The notes under the pieces were generated by a model. The model searched no databases and was not told where the DNA came from. It saw only the letters and a program-made list of their open reading frames with translations. 64,000 bases of DNA, taken from positions 434,001 through 498,000 of the forward strand of contig NZ_KQ948422.1 of assembly GCF_001514065.1 (NCBI RefSeq), in the 5' to 3' direction. The position numbers and the translations under genes were made by a program. Source of the DNA: Streptomyces antibioticus. Its GTDB lineage: Bacteria > Actinomycetota > Actinomycetes > Streptomycetales > Streptomycetaceae. Positions 18,034 to 26,698 of the stretch are shown piece after piece. How positions within the stretch are numbered: position 1 is the stretch's first letter; every line of letters begins with the position of its first letter.

Positions 18034-18195
18034 CGGGTCCTCCAACCACCTCGTCGGCCGTCCTTGTACGGCCGCCGATGCCGAGGTTCGTCGCCACGGC
18101 GCCCCGCGGCATCGGCCCGCGGGCCGCGGATCCGTCGGCCCCGGGGCGGAGCGACGAACCGTCCTTTCGGCCGATGCGCACCGCGCCACGGTCCC

Positions 18196-18201
18196 TACGC
18201 T
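18196..18201 (+). promoter_or_regulatory. Probable -10 box (TACGCT) of a leaderless histidine kinase transcript
   Basis: TACGCT fits the actinobacterial TANNNT -10 pattern and ends seven bases before GTG 18209, so transcription would start at or next to the start codon. There is no Shine-Dalgarno sequence in that gap. No clear -35 element is seen. Confidence 0.45.
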
Positions 18202-18208
18202 GAGAACC

Positions 18209-19381
18209 GTGCTGCGAGACGACCTGCGAAACCTGTGGACCGAACCCCGTCCGCCCGACGCACCCGCCCGGGTGTGGCGGGACTGGGTGCTGCTCGCCGC
18301 GGGCCTGGGCGGTGTGGCGCTGGAGGCCACCCTGCGCGAGAACGTCGTGTGGCGGCCGGTGGCGGTGGTGCTCGCCGTATGGCTGTGCCTGCTGCCCCTG
18401 TGGCGCCGCACCCGCCCCCTGGCGATGGTCACGCTGGCGTTCGGCTCGCTGAGCCTGCTTCAGGTGGCCTCGCTGATTGCCGCTCAGCGCGAGCCCGTCG
18501 GCCTCTACACCGGCCTGGTCGTGCTCGTGCTGGTGTACGCGCTGCCCCGGTGGGGATCGGGACGCGAGATCGTGCTGGGCGGCGCGGTGATCCTCACGAC
18601 CGGCGTGCTGTGTTCCGTCACGGACGACACGCCGGTCGTCGAGAACGTCGTGGGCTTGGTGTTTCTGCTGATGCCCGGCGTGTTCGGGGCTTCCGTGCGG
18701 TTCTGGGTGACGGCTCGCGAGCGGCAGGTGGAGCAGGTGCGCTCCCGTGAGCGCGAGCAACTCGCCCGGGAACTGCACGACACGGTGGCCCACCACGTGT
18801 CGGCCATGGTGATCATCGCGCAGGCGGGCGGGGTGCTCGCGGGTGCCGACCCGTCCGCCGCCGTCAAGGCGCTGGAGGAGGTCGAGGAGGAAGGGGCGCG
18901 CACGCTGGAGGAAATGCGTGCCATGGTCGCCGCGTTGCGCGACCGCGGGGTCGGCGCCGAGTTGGCGCCCCCTGCCGGCGTCGCGGACCTGGAGCGCCTG
19001 GTGCGCACCCCGGGTGGTCGCCTCAGGGTCGACCTGGGACTCGACGGCGAACTGGACGCGCTGCCCCCGGCCGTGGACGCGGCCGTCTACCGGATCGTCC
19101 AGGAGTCGGTGACCAACGCCCTGCGTCATGCGGTGGACGCGACCGAGCTCGTCGTCCGGGTCGCCGCGGATCAGCACACGGTACGGGTGAGCGTGCACGA
19201 CAACGGCCGGCGCACCGGCCGGGGTCGCGACGGATACGGACTTACCGGACTGCGCGAGCGCGCGACCCTGCTCGGCGGCACACTGCAAGCCGGCCCGGGC
19301 ACCGACCGGGGCTGGCATGTCGAAGCCGAACTGCCGAGAGCGAGGAGCGAGAGCGGTGTCCATTCGCGTCCTCGTCGCTGA
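18209..19381 (+). CDS. Two-component sensor histidine kinase (NarL-associated, HisKA_3)
   Basis: A 390-residue membrane kinase. Four or five TM helices fill about residues 20-165 with little extracellular sequence, so it may sense the membrane itself. HisKA_3 follows with ARELHDTVAHHVSAMVIIAQ (His190 phosphorylated) and a HATPase with VQESVTNALRHA (N box) and DGYGLTGLRERATLLGG (G box). The GTG start is suggested by an upstream TACGCT -10 box and absence of a ribosome site. It overlaps the response regulator gene by 26 bp (translational coupling). It is divergent from the MMPL exporter, a frequent arrangement for envelope-stress or antibiotic sensing. Confidence 0.9.
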   Translation: MLRDDLRNLWTEPRPPDAPARVWRDWVLLAAGLGGVALEATLRENVVWRPVAVVLAVWLCLLPLWRRTRPLAMVTLAFGSLSLLQVASLIAAQREPVGLYTGLVVLVLVYALPRWGSGREIVLGGAVILTTGVLCSVTDDTPVVENVVGLVFLLMPGVFGASVRFWVTARERQVEQVRSREREQLARELHDTVAHHVSAMVIIAQAGGVLAGADPSAAVKALEEVEEEGARTLEEMRAMVAALRDRGVGAELAPPAGVADLERLVRTPGGRLRVDLGLDGELDALPPAVDAAVYRIVQESVTNALRHAVDATELVVRVAADQHTVRVSVHDNGRRTGRGRDGYGLTGLRERATLLGGTLQAGPGTDRGWHVEAELPRARSESGVHSRPRR

Positions 19382-20018
19382 CGACCAGACGATCATCCGC
19401 ACCGGATTGCGGATCATGCTGAACGCCCAGCCCGACATCGAGGTGGTCGGCGAGGCCGCCGACGGACACGAAGCGGTACGTCTGGCCCGCGAACTGCGCC
19501 CCGACGTCTGCCTGTTCGACATCCGCATGCCCGTGATCGACGGACTCGAGGCCACCCGGCTGATCGCCGGCCCGGGCGTCACCGACCCGCTGGTCGTGGT
19601 CGTCATCACCACGTTCGACCTCGACGAGTACGTCTACGGCTCACTGCGCGCCGGCGCCCGCGGATTCCTCCTCAAGGACACGGGACCAGACCTTCTGGCC
19701 CAGGCCGTACGCTCGGCGTCCGACGGTGAGGCCCTGATCGCACCCAGCGTCACCGTCCGTCTGCTCCAGGCCTTCGCGGACCTGCCCGCAGGCCGGCCCG
19801 CGGCCCAGCCGGTCTCCCCCGTCACCGCCCGCGAGGAGCAGGTGCTCCTCGCCGTCGCCCGCGGACTGACCAACACCGAGATCGCCGACGCACTGCACAT
19901 CAGCCTCAGCACGGTGAAGACACATCTGGCCAGCCTGATGGCGAAACTCGGCGCCCGCAACCGGGTCGAGATCGCGATGTGGGCCTACGAAACGCGCCGC
20001 ATCCTCCCCGCGACCTGA
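19356..20018 (+). CDS. NarL/LuxR-type response regulator
   Basis: A 220-residue regulator. The receiver domain is at about residues 1-120 (RVLVADDQTIIRTGLRIMLN) with phosphoacceptor Asp55 in VCLFDIRMPVIDGLE, followed by TTFDLDEYVY and GFLLKDTGPDLLAQAVR. The LuxR-type HTH is at about 150-212 (VTAREEQVLLAVARGLTNTE, STVKTHLASLMAKLGARNRV). GTG 19356 is preceded by GAGGAG. It is the partner of the overlapping kinase. Probable targets are the divergent MMPL gene or its own operon; no binding site could be recognised. Confidence 0.93.
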   Translation: MSIRVLVADDQTIIRTGLRIMLNAQPDIEVVGEAADGHEAVRLARELRPDVCLFDIRMPVIDGLEATRLIAGPGVTDPLVVVVITTFDLDEYVYGSLRAGARGFLLKDTGPDLLAQAVRSASDGEALIAPSVTVRLLQAFADLPAGRPAAQPVSPVTAREEQVLLAVARGLTNTEIADALHISLSTVKTHLASLMAKLGARNRVEIAMWAYETRRILPAT

Positions 20019-20382
20019 GCCGGGTGCCGGGCCCGGTCCCATGAGTCCCCGGGGCGGCTGCCGTGTCCGGAACGGCACACGAGGCGGAATCGGGCCGGCG
20101 GAGGGCGCGCAACCACCTGTGCGGCCCGCGGCCTCAATCGCCTCGCGCAGTTGAACGGCTCGTCAAGAGGTGCGCGTGTACAGGGCGTTCAGGAGGCGCA
20201 CTCGGGTGACAGTCAGAACAGGCTGCGACTAGGGTGCGCCCAGCGAGCACCGGAGTGATCTCGACCGGTGCTGCGCAGGGATCCCCCCGACCGCGCGCAG
20301 CCGGAGATCGCCCACCTGCACACCACCGGCCTCGCCCGTGACTTCGACGTCCGAGGCACATCCAAGATGCGGAAGAAGCTTG

Positions 20383-20934
20383 ATGGCGGAGATGACGAGC
20401 CCGGATGACGAAAAGCGACTGCCCGTCGCAGCTCTCATCGTGGCCTGCGGTGTGTTTCTGCTGGTCGCCGGAGTGATCCTCGCGGGACCGCTGCTGCCCT
20501 TCGGGTTCAAAGACAACGCGCTGCCGAACGCTCCGCGGGAGAAACACGGGGTACCCGCCGCCGCGCTGCAGAAGACCTTCCGGCTCGCGGTGCCAGCCGG
20601 AGCCCGGGACGCCTCCTACTTGGTGCTCCCGGGCGACGGCAGCGCGAAGAGCGGCCAGGACATCTATCTGCGCTTCCGTACCACTCCCGACGGTCTGAAG
20701 GCGTTCGTGACTTCCCTGGGGACGACCGCCGGGGACTTGACGGCCGGGAACGCGAGCCTGGACCAGGACGACATCGACTCCGTCGAGCTTCCCTGGAAGA
20801 TCGATACCAGGGGCCGGCTGGGCGGCCTCTACGCGGAGATCCCCGAGCAGGGCGACACCATGGGCACGGCCCTGCTGACCGTCGACGAGACCGACGCGTC
20901 CGCGCCCTTGATCTACGCGCACGTGACCGTTTAA
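20383..20934 (+). CDS. Single-TM hypothetical protein
   Basis: A 183-residue protein with one N-terminal TM helix (about residues 13-35, PVAALIVACGVFLLVAGVIL) and a 145-residue outer domain without cysteines or known motifs (FRLAVPAGARDASYLVLPGD, YLRFRTTPDGLKAFVTSLG). ATG 20383 has GGAAGAAG upstream; an in-frame ATG at 20392 is an alternative. It resembles uncharacterised Streptomyces membrane-anchored proteins. It stands alone. The preceding 365 bp (20019-20382) show a GC-rich inverted repeat near 20020-20040, possibly ending the two-component operon, and otherwise nothing. Confidence 0.75.
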   Translation: MAEMTSPDDEKRLPVAALIVACGVFLLVAGVILAGPLLPFGFKDNALPNAPREKHGVPAAALQKTFRLAVPAGARDASYLVLPGDGSAKSGQDIYLRFRTTPDGLKAFVTSLGTTAGDLTAGNASLDQDDIDSVELPWKIDTRGRLGGLYAEIPEQGDTMGTALLTVDETDASAPLIYAHVTV

Positions 20935-21337
20935 GGGATCCGTCCTCGCGGGCGCGTCATGGCGCACGAGGGCGTGGAAGAAGGGTTGTCTCGAGCCGGC
21001 TCTTTCGTGGCTTCGCGGCGCGCCACGGTGTCCGCGAGCACGCAGGGCAGCCCAGTGGCGCATACGCGGTAGACGGCGATGAACTTGGGGGCTGTGGCGA
21101 GGTGGACGACGGCTTGGGCGATCGCCAACTCGCCCTCGGCGAGCCGAGTCGCTCGTATACGCGTCCGCTTCGCGAACGAAGACGTCTTCACCGCAGACCC
21201 GCACGCTATCCAACAGGCCCTCGCCGCCTGGGACACGCCGCCCAGGCGGCCCCGGCCCATATCCACAGGCTCACCCCAGCCGGATGATCACGCCCGCCCC
21301 AACTGCGGTCACAGTCGTCCGCAACACGCTTTAGATT
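20935..21337. other. Intergenic region without a supported gene
   Basis: Open frames exist on both strands (for example a leftward one from about 21266 with an Arg/Ala-rich product), but none has a ribosome site plus recognisable motif. Close to its right end TAGATT at 21332-21337 looks like the -10 element of the next gene. Confidence 0.3.
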
Positions 21338-21823
21338 GTGGGTGTGTTCGAACGAGTGAGTGCTGAAGAGTCCGCGGCCCTGGAGGCACTGTCCTTGATG
21401 GTCCGCAACGAGCTGGCGGCCGCAGGGCTGCCCGTGCTCGCACCGGGGCTGGACACGATTCTGGCCGGTGGCGCCAAGGTATACGTCGATTGCAGTTCCG
21501 ATGCTTCAGGCGGCGTAATCGTAGGCTGGACGGCAAGCCCTCGTCTGCGAGCCTGCGCAAGCCGCGCGTTCAGGCTGAAGCAACTGGACGAGCCGGTCTT
21601 GCGGCACTCCAAGGCGGTCGGGGCCGCGATGATGCAGGCGATCGCTGCCGTATTGTCCTCGGCGGGCTTCAGCGTTGAGGACGCGCGCGACGATTACCGG
21701 CCCCAGGAGCTGCGAGTGCTTGCCGCACCACCGTCCACACAACTGCCGACCTGGTCGCTTCGCGACGACGAACTGGCGTTGCCTGGCTGGCAGGACGCTC
21801 CTGTCGACGGCGCCGCCCAATGA
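21338..21823 (+). CDS. Hypothetical protein, probably leaderless mRNA
   Basis: A 161-residue soluble protein from GTG 21338, or 159 residues from GTG 21344. TAGATT at 21332-21337 fits a -10 box that would put transcription start on GTG 21344, favouring the shorter leaderless form. The product has a helical start (SAEESAALEALSLMVRNELA), a beta-rich middle (KVYVDCSSDASGGVIVGWTA) and a helical stretch (AVGAAMMQAIAAVLSSAGFS). No family is recognised; the layout resembles small immunity-like or chaperone-like hypotheticals of Streptomyces. Function unknown. Confidence 0.7.
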   Translation: MGVFERVSAEESAALEALSLMVRNELAAAGLPVLAPGLDTILAGGAKVYVDCSSDASGGVIVGWTASPRLRACASRAFRLKQLDEPVLRHSKAVGAAMMQAIAAVLSSAGFSVEDARDDYRPQELRVLAAPPSTQLPTWSLRDDELALPGWQDAPVDGAAQ

Positions 21824-22314
21824 GGCCTCAGCGAACCACGGGCGGAAGCGCCCGACCTGGCTGTTGGCCTCACCAGGCGGCAACATCATCCTCGGCCTGC
21901 TGCTGACCGTGCTGGTCACCGCCGTCGGCGTTACACCTCGGCTCGGAGCTGGGCCGGAACTGACCTGTGTGAGCGGCAAGGCACATCGGAGCTCGGGCGC
22001 AACCCCGGCTCTGGTCAGGGCTGTCTTCGTCCGCGGCCGATCTCCTTCTGGGCGTTCGCTGGGTGCGGGTCAACGATCGCGCCGGCGGAAGGCGGTCGTA
22101 GCGATACCCGCCGGGGGCATGCTCACGCACACACTGTGGCAGAGCCCACCGGCACCGCCGGGGCGCTGGCCATGGCCTGCGGTGAGCCAGGCCATGCATT
22201 GCGGTCAGGCGGCCGTCTACGTCTTCACCATCGGCGCCCTCGCCGCCCGCCGTGGGCTCGGCTCTGGCCAGCGCCACCCTGCCGCCAGTCGGAGAGGCTG
22301 CCTCACACGCCACG
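21824..22314. other. Gap with a stray membrane-segment-like frame, no supported gene
   Basis: A rightward frame overlapping the previous gene continues through here and encodes one hydrophobic stretch (GGNIILGLLLTVLVTAVGV, about 21878-21934), then degenerates into Arg/Pro-rich sequence. It could be a scrap of a membrane protein gene. No ribosome site or complete domain is visible, so I do not call a gene. Confidence 0.3.
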
Positions 22315-23406
22315 TCAGGGCATGCTCCTGGCGGTGATCAGATCGGTGACGGCGGGCAGGCCGCCTTGGACCAGGGCGGCGCGCTGCCGGTCGGCGCCGG
22401 TGCCGTCCTGCAGAAGCCGGTGCACCAGGGCCGTCACCTGCCTGCTGTCGCCGGAGGCCTCGAGCGCGGGAGCGACGTGGCGCAGCAGCTCGTACAGCAT
22501 CTCGCCGGCTCGGCGTTGCCGGCCACCTGGATCGATCAGGGTGCTGCTCAGCCCGTGGCGGGCCGCGTGCCACATGCTCGCCTGCAGCAGCTCCTGATCG
22601 CAGTCGAGCTCGGGGACACCGGCGGCGGCCCCCGTACGCGCGGTCTCCACGAGGGCCCGGACGAGGCCGGTGAGCATCACCGCGTCATCCGGGCGCAGCT
22701 GCACGTCCAGGCACCGCACCTCGATGGTGGGATACCGGGTCGAGAGCCGGGCCTGCCAGTACAGCTGACCGGTGTCCGAGATCAGACCGCTGTCCAGCAG
22801 CTGCCGCACGCGCCGATCGTGGTCGGCGATGTCGGCGAAGTGCGGGGGCATGCCGCTGACCGGCCACCGGCTGAAGATCACGGTGCGCCAGCTGGCGAAG
22901 CCGGTGTCGTGACCGTCCCACAGCGGGGAGTTCGCGGACAGGGCGGTGAGGGTCGGCAGCCACACCCGGATCCGGTTCAGGATCTGCACGCCGGTGTCCC
23001 GGCTGGGGACGCCGACGTGTACATGCATGCCGTTGACCAGCTGTTCCGCCACCAGCTGGGGCGCCTGGGTGAGCATGGCCCGGTACCGGGCCTGGTCGGT
23101 GACGGCCACAGGGTGGCCGTGGCGCAATGGGGGTGTGGCACAGGCCGCGATCCGGCAGCCGTGCTCCTCGGCGGCCGCTCCGACGGCGTGCCGCAGCCGC
23201 AGCAGGTGTCCACCGGCCTCCTCGAGCGTGCTGCACACCGGGGTGACCACCTCCACCTGCGCCTGCAGCAGCTCACAGTGCACCTCCTGGTCGGCCACGA
23301 GATGCCCCAGGCCTGCCGCGGCGCGCACTTTGTCCGCCATGGGTACCGGTAGACCCGTGACCGGGTCGAGCAGCAGGTACTCCTCTTCGACACCGATCGT
23401 CGTCAT
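22315..23406 (-). CDS. Carboxylate-amine ligase of the YbdK/GCS2 family
   Basis: A 363-residue ATP-dependent ligase related to glutamate-cysteine ligase type 2. It shows the N-terminal [20 protein letters not shown] with the conserved EEE, the metal/ATP region [20 protein letters not shown], and [20 protein letters not shown]. Start ATG 23404-23406 puts the VEEE motif at the usual position 5-8. YbdK proteins have weak gamma-glutamyl-cysteine synthetase activity; in actinomycetes they may make small glutamyl-amides. The natural substrates here are unknown. The gene stands alone; the 3' side abuts a gap with a stray hydrophobic frame. Confidence 0.88.
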   Translation of the reverse strand: MTTIGVEEEYLLLDPVTGLPVPMADKVRAAAGLGHLVADQEVHCELLQAQVEVVTPVCSTLEEAGGHLLRLRHAVGAAAEEHGCRIAACATPPLRHGHPVAVTDQARYRAMLTQAPQLVAEQLVNGMHVHVGVPSRDTGVQILNRIRVWLPTLTALSANSPLWDGHDTGFASWRTVIFSRWPVSGMPPHFADIADHDRRVRQLLDSGLISDTGQLYWQARLSTRYPTIEVRCLDVQLRPDDAVMLTGLVRALVETARTGAAAGVPELDCDQELLQASMWHAARHGLSSTLIDPGGRQRRAGEMLYELLRHVAPALEASGDSRQVTALVHRLLQDGTGADRQRAALVQGGLPAVTDLITARSMP

Positions 23407-23664
23407 CGACGGCCTTCTGTTCCGCCCGGCTGCGCCACCGAGCTGGCTCCCGATGCACCTGGCCGGCGCATCCCATGACGAGGACTCGTCGGAGGGGTCA
23501 CTCGTGGTGCCCGAGTGCCGCGCCCCTCTTCGCAGTAAACCATCACCAGCTGCCGTCGGCAGCCGACAACGAGCTCGCCGAGGATCTGCCAGGACGATAG
23601 CGGGCTGGCAGTCCTCGAGCCCCCTTGACCTTCTTGACCGGCCCGGCTTCACAGCCCCGGTATG

Positions 23665-23940
23665 TCAGCCCTCCCCAGGGCCTTGCGGATGGCGTGCCTG
23701 GTGCGGTCCGAGGGCTGCCACGGGGCCGAGGGCCACGTCGGCCGCGGCGGACTCGACGCCGAGGTGCGGCCCGGGTGGGGGCGATGGCCTCGGCGGTCTC
23801 GTGGACGGCCAGAAGCCATACGAGGCGCCGGGCTCTGCTCGACCTCGTCGAATGTCGCCGTGCTGACGCATCAGCAGAGCCACTACGTCCATGTCGAGGG
23901 CCTGGTGGTCGCTGGCCTGGGGCGTCTCCAGCTCGGACAT
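23665..23940 (-). pseudogene. Decayed hemerythrin (HHE) domain gene
   Basis: Frames read leftward give consecutive pieces of an HHE four-helix iron protein: DMDVVALLMRQHGDIR in the first frame, FDEVEQS in a second, and RRLVWLLAVHETAEAI in a third. In intact relatives these follow each other directly, with the H of MRQHGDI and of AVHETAE acting as iron ligands. At least two frameshifts or small deletions (near 23848 and 23815) separate them, and the C-terminal helices are not recoverable. The flanking 23407-23664 and 23941-24265 carry no supported gene apart from the ribosome site of the next one. Confidence 0.55.
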
Positions 23941-24265
23941 CTGCGGCGGCCTCTCTTCTCGCGCCGGGCGGGGTCAGAGTGCTCGCCCTCGGTCCGGAGG
24001 CGGTGCTCGCGGCCGAAATGGGTGTCCTGGGCCTCGCGGCGGTGAGCCTCGTGCTCGTCCATGACGCCGGTCGCTGGGCGGGGCTTCGCCGCCGTGGATC
24101 TACTCCTGCATCTCCTCGAACCGCTCGTGGGCCTCGCGCACATAGCCCGTAGTCGCGTGCAGTGCACGTGCAGCGTGACGTGGTATCCGAGGCCGATGGG
24201 ACTGTTGTGAGTGTGATGACCGGGGCATCTGCGGGAAGAAGGATCCGTAACTCAGGGAGGGTGCG

Positions 24266-25465
24266 GTGAAGCGTGATCGACTCGGACTGGCCGAGGTACT
24301 GGCAGCAGCGGAGGGTGCCGCGCCGGTGCGCTCCCTGGATGTCGTGGCGCACAACCTGCGCGAGCGATTCGGTGCGCGTTACGTGTCGTTCCTTTTCGTC
24401 GACGTCGTCGGCCGACGCCTGCTACGAGTCAATGACGAGGCGATGGCACCACATGAGCAGGGCTCCGAGCAGGTTCTGCTAGCGGGCAGTGTCTACGACG
24501 ATGTCCTGCGCAGTCAGAAGCTGGTGAACGTGACGGAGGGGGCGCTGGGGCAGCGCGTGCTCGCGCCGGTGACCAACCGTGGCGACGCCATCGGGGTGCT
24601 GGAGCTCCATCTCACCCACGCCACACAAAGCGTCCTGCGGCAGGTCGAGGAGGCTGCTCACGCCCTGGCGTACATCATTGTCACCGACCGGCGCTTCACC
24701 GACCTCTACCACTGGGGCAACCGCACCGCCACGGTCACGCTGGCCGCGGAGATCCAGCGTCAGCTACTGCCGTCGGCTCCCTCGTGCGAGGCTCCCGAGT
24801 TCACTCTCGCCGGCGCCCTCGTCCCGGCCTCCGACATCGCCGGTGACACCTACGACTACAGCCTTGACCACGACACCCTGCACGTGTCCATCACCGACGC
24901 CATGGGCCACGACGTCGACGCCTCCCTCATGGCGACCCTTCTGGTCAACGCCTCCCGCGGCGCCCGCCGCGCCGGCGCCGACCTTGCCGAACAAGCCCGT
25001 CAGACGCACGATGCCCTCATCAAACACGGCAGAAGGACCTTCGCCACCGGACAGCTGATGCGCATCGCTCTGGACGGAAGCAGCGCACAGCTCGTCAACG
25101 CCGGCCACCCCTGGCCCCTACGGCTGCGCGACGGCTCCGTTGACGAGATCAAGCTGCACATCAACCAACCCTTCGGGTTCTTCACACAGGGCGCCTACCA
25201 AGTACAGGACATCGACCTGCGCCCTGGTGACCGCCTGGTCTTCTACACCGACGGCGTGCAGGAGCGCCAAGCAGAAGCCGTCGACCTGTCGCGCCTTATG
25301 CGTGACACCGCAAGCCAGCATCCCCGCGAGGCCGTACGCGCCATGGTCACCGCCGTCACCGAGGCCTGTCACGGCCATGTGCAAGACGACGCCACCGTCC
25401 TGTGCATGGACTGGCACGGCCCTGCCCCCGCAGACCGAAGCGCGAACCACCCAGGGCCTGCGTGA
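24266..25465 (+). CDS. GAF domain-containing PP2C/SpoIIE-type phosphatase
   Basis: A 399-residue protein. GTG 24266 has GGGAGG just upstream. The N-terminal GAF-like sensor (about residues 15-150: [39 protein letters not shown]) is followed by a SpoIIE PP2C phosphatase (about 165-385: [83 protein letters not shown]). The metal Asp residues of D-x-Y/F-D, DAMGH and TDGV are all present, so it should be active. It probably dephosphorylates an anti-sigma factor antagonist (STAS protein) in a partner-switching pathway; no partner gene is nearby. Confidence 0.92.
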   Translation: MKRDRLGLAEVLAAAEGAAPVRSLDVVAHNLRERFGARYVSFLFVDVVGRRLLRVNDEAMAPHEQGSEQVLLAGSVYDDVLRSQKLVNVTEGALGQRVLAPVTNRGDAIGVLELHLTHATQSVLRQVEEAAHALAYIIVTDRRFTDLYHWGNRTATVTLAAEIQRQLLPSAPSCEAPEFTLAGALVPASDIAGDTYDYSLDHDTLHVSITDAMGHDVDASLMATLLVNASRGARRAGADLAEQARQTHDALIKHGRRTFATGQLMRIALDGSSAQLVNAGHPWPLRLRDGSVDEIKLHINQPFGFFTQGAYQVQDIDLRPGDRLVFYTDGVQERQAEAVDLSRLMRDTASQHPREAVRAMVTAVTEACHGHVQDDATVLCMDWHGPAPADRSANHPGPA

Positions 25466-25548
25466 TCGTGAGGGTACGGGTCGTACCGAGGGCGGCGGTA
25501 CGACCAGCCCTGAGGGGCGGCAGCTCGCGGGGGTCCACGAAGCGCGGG

Positions 25549-25896
25549 TCAGGGGTTGTCTGCGTTGGCACCGTCCGGGGCGCACGTCCACAGCCCCGTC
25601 ACGTAGTTGCCGTTGAAACCGTACCCGGAGAAGGTCGCCCAGTTGCCGGGTTCTATGACACGGCAGAGGGCCCACTGGTGGTTCGTGTACTCAACCGTGA
25701 CGGCAACGGTCTCCTGGCAGCCGTTGTGGACGTCGGTGTAACGCCAGCTCTGGTAATACTCCACGCACGGCGGAGCCGGAATTTCGGTGGCCGCCACCGC
25801 AGGGCGGGCCGTGATCAGCAAGAGGCCCGCTGTGGTCATGGTGGCGAGAGCCGTGTGACGCGATATCTGTGCGATGCGTGTCGTCATGTGACGCAT
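25549..25896 (-). CDS. Tendamistat-like secreted alpha-amylase inhibitor
   Basis: A 115-residue secreted protein (or 112 from ATG 25885-25887). A signal peptide of about 35 residues ends near AVAATE. The mature part has CVEYYQSWRYTDVHNGCQET, matching the tendamistat/parvulustat family of Streptomyces proteins, including the Trp-Arg-Tyr triplet that inserts into the active site of animal GH13 amylases. Four cysteines (CVEYY, NGC, ALC, LWTC) fit its two disulfides. Mature length of about 75-78 residues fits. It is expected to block mammalian or insect amylases outside the cell. Family call by motif and cysteine pattern; inhibition untested. Confidence 0.85.
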   Translation of the reverse strand: MRHMTTRIAQISRHTALATMTTAGLLLITARPAVAATEIPAPPCVEYYQSWRYTDVHNGCQETVAVTVEYTNHQWALCRVIEPGNWATFSGYGFNGNYVTGLWTCAPDGANADNP

Positions 25897-26389
25897 TCTC
25901 AGACGAGCTGAAAACCTGATGCAAGTCGTTGAAAGACTTTTCAGCCAAGATCTCGATTGGAGGACAAAGAGCCAGCTAAAGGCTCATGTTGAGCATTGAA
26001 GGAATTTGAAATGATCTCAGGTCTCTCCCGCAGGCGGGGTCCTGTTTCTCCCGTTCGTTCCGTGATGATCGTCCGAGTGCCGCCGGCCGCGGCCGTAAAG
26101 CCCTGCGGTAGGCAGGAGAGGCAACTGGCAGCCGCGGCACCTCCAACTGCGCGCGCACCAGGCAGCCGGGGCCCGCCTCCGAGCGCGGAACCAGGAGTTG
26201 CCAGGGGCTGCTCGCCGCGCGGTGCGCCATCACGCCCACAGACCGGGCAACCCACGAACCGGCGGGGTCCGCCCGCCTCGCCTCATCTGACGCCAGGCCG
26301 GACAATCCGAACACGCTCTGCTTCACCGCCTCGGCACCCGCGACCTGCTCGGCGGCCGTCGGCCCGACCTCCGCCGACGAAGGACACAC
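25897..26389. other. Intergenic region without a supported gene
   Basis: About 490 bp. It holds the promoter of the leftward amylase inhibitor gene: the first 80 bp (25900-25990) are AT-richer than the rest. Frames on both strands further right give Arg/Pro-rich products without motifs, and no start with ribosome site. Confidence 0.3.
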
Positions 26390-26687
26390 CACCCTGCCCA
26401 AGCCCCTGTTCGCCCGAGTGCACCGCTCGCGAGGGAGCGGAGGACGAGGCCGCCCGTCTGATCCTCGACTACGCCGAGAAGGCGCGTGAGGAGGAGGGCA
26501 ACCTCGTCTTCGACGTCCTGACCAAGGAAGCGAATCCGCGCGCCTTCCGGATCTACGAGGTCCACCGGGACGAGGACGCCTCCAGGCGCACCTCAGGGCT
26601 CCTTACGGCGGCCCGTTCAACGCCGTGCTCGCCCCTCTCATCGAGGAGGACGCCTCGGTGCTGACCTTCCTCGTCCCGGTCGGCTGA
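26390..26687 (+). pseudogene. Broken antibiotic-biosynthesis monooxygenase (ABM) domain gene
   Basis: Pieces of a YgiN-like ABM protein in three frames: PLFARV; then TAREGAEDEAARLILDYAEK, NLVFDVLTKEANPRAFRIYE and VHRDED; then QAHLRAPYGGPFNAVLAPLI and SVLTFLVPVG-stop. One extra base near 26421 (GTGCACC for GTGACC) and one missing T near 26579 explain the shifts. No start codon with ribosome site is left. Intact relatives are about 100-residue haem-independent monooxygenases. The pieces together cover the whole domain, so the decay looks recent. Confidence 0.7.
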
Positions 26688-26698
26688 CTTTCGCCGGC

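Noticed and set aside
16249-18750. Very long open frame opposite the MMPL gene
   Set aside because: Antisense frame created by GC-rich third positions; no motifs and composition dominated by Arg, Gly, Pro and Gln.
20931-21266. Leftward 111-codon frame
   Set aside because: Plausible length but no ribosome site, motif or neighbour support.
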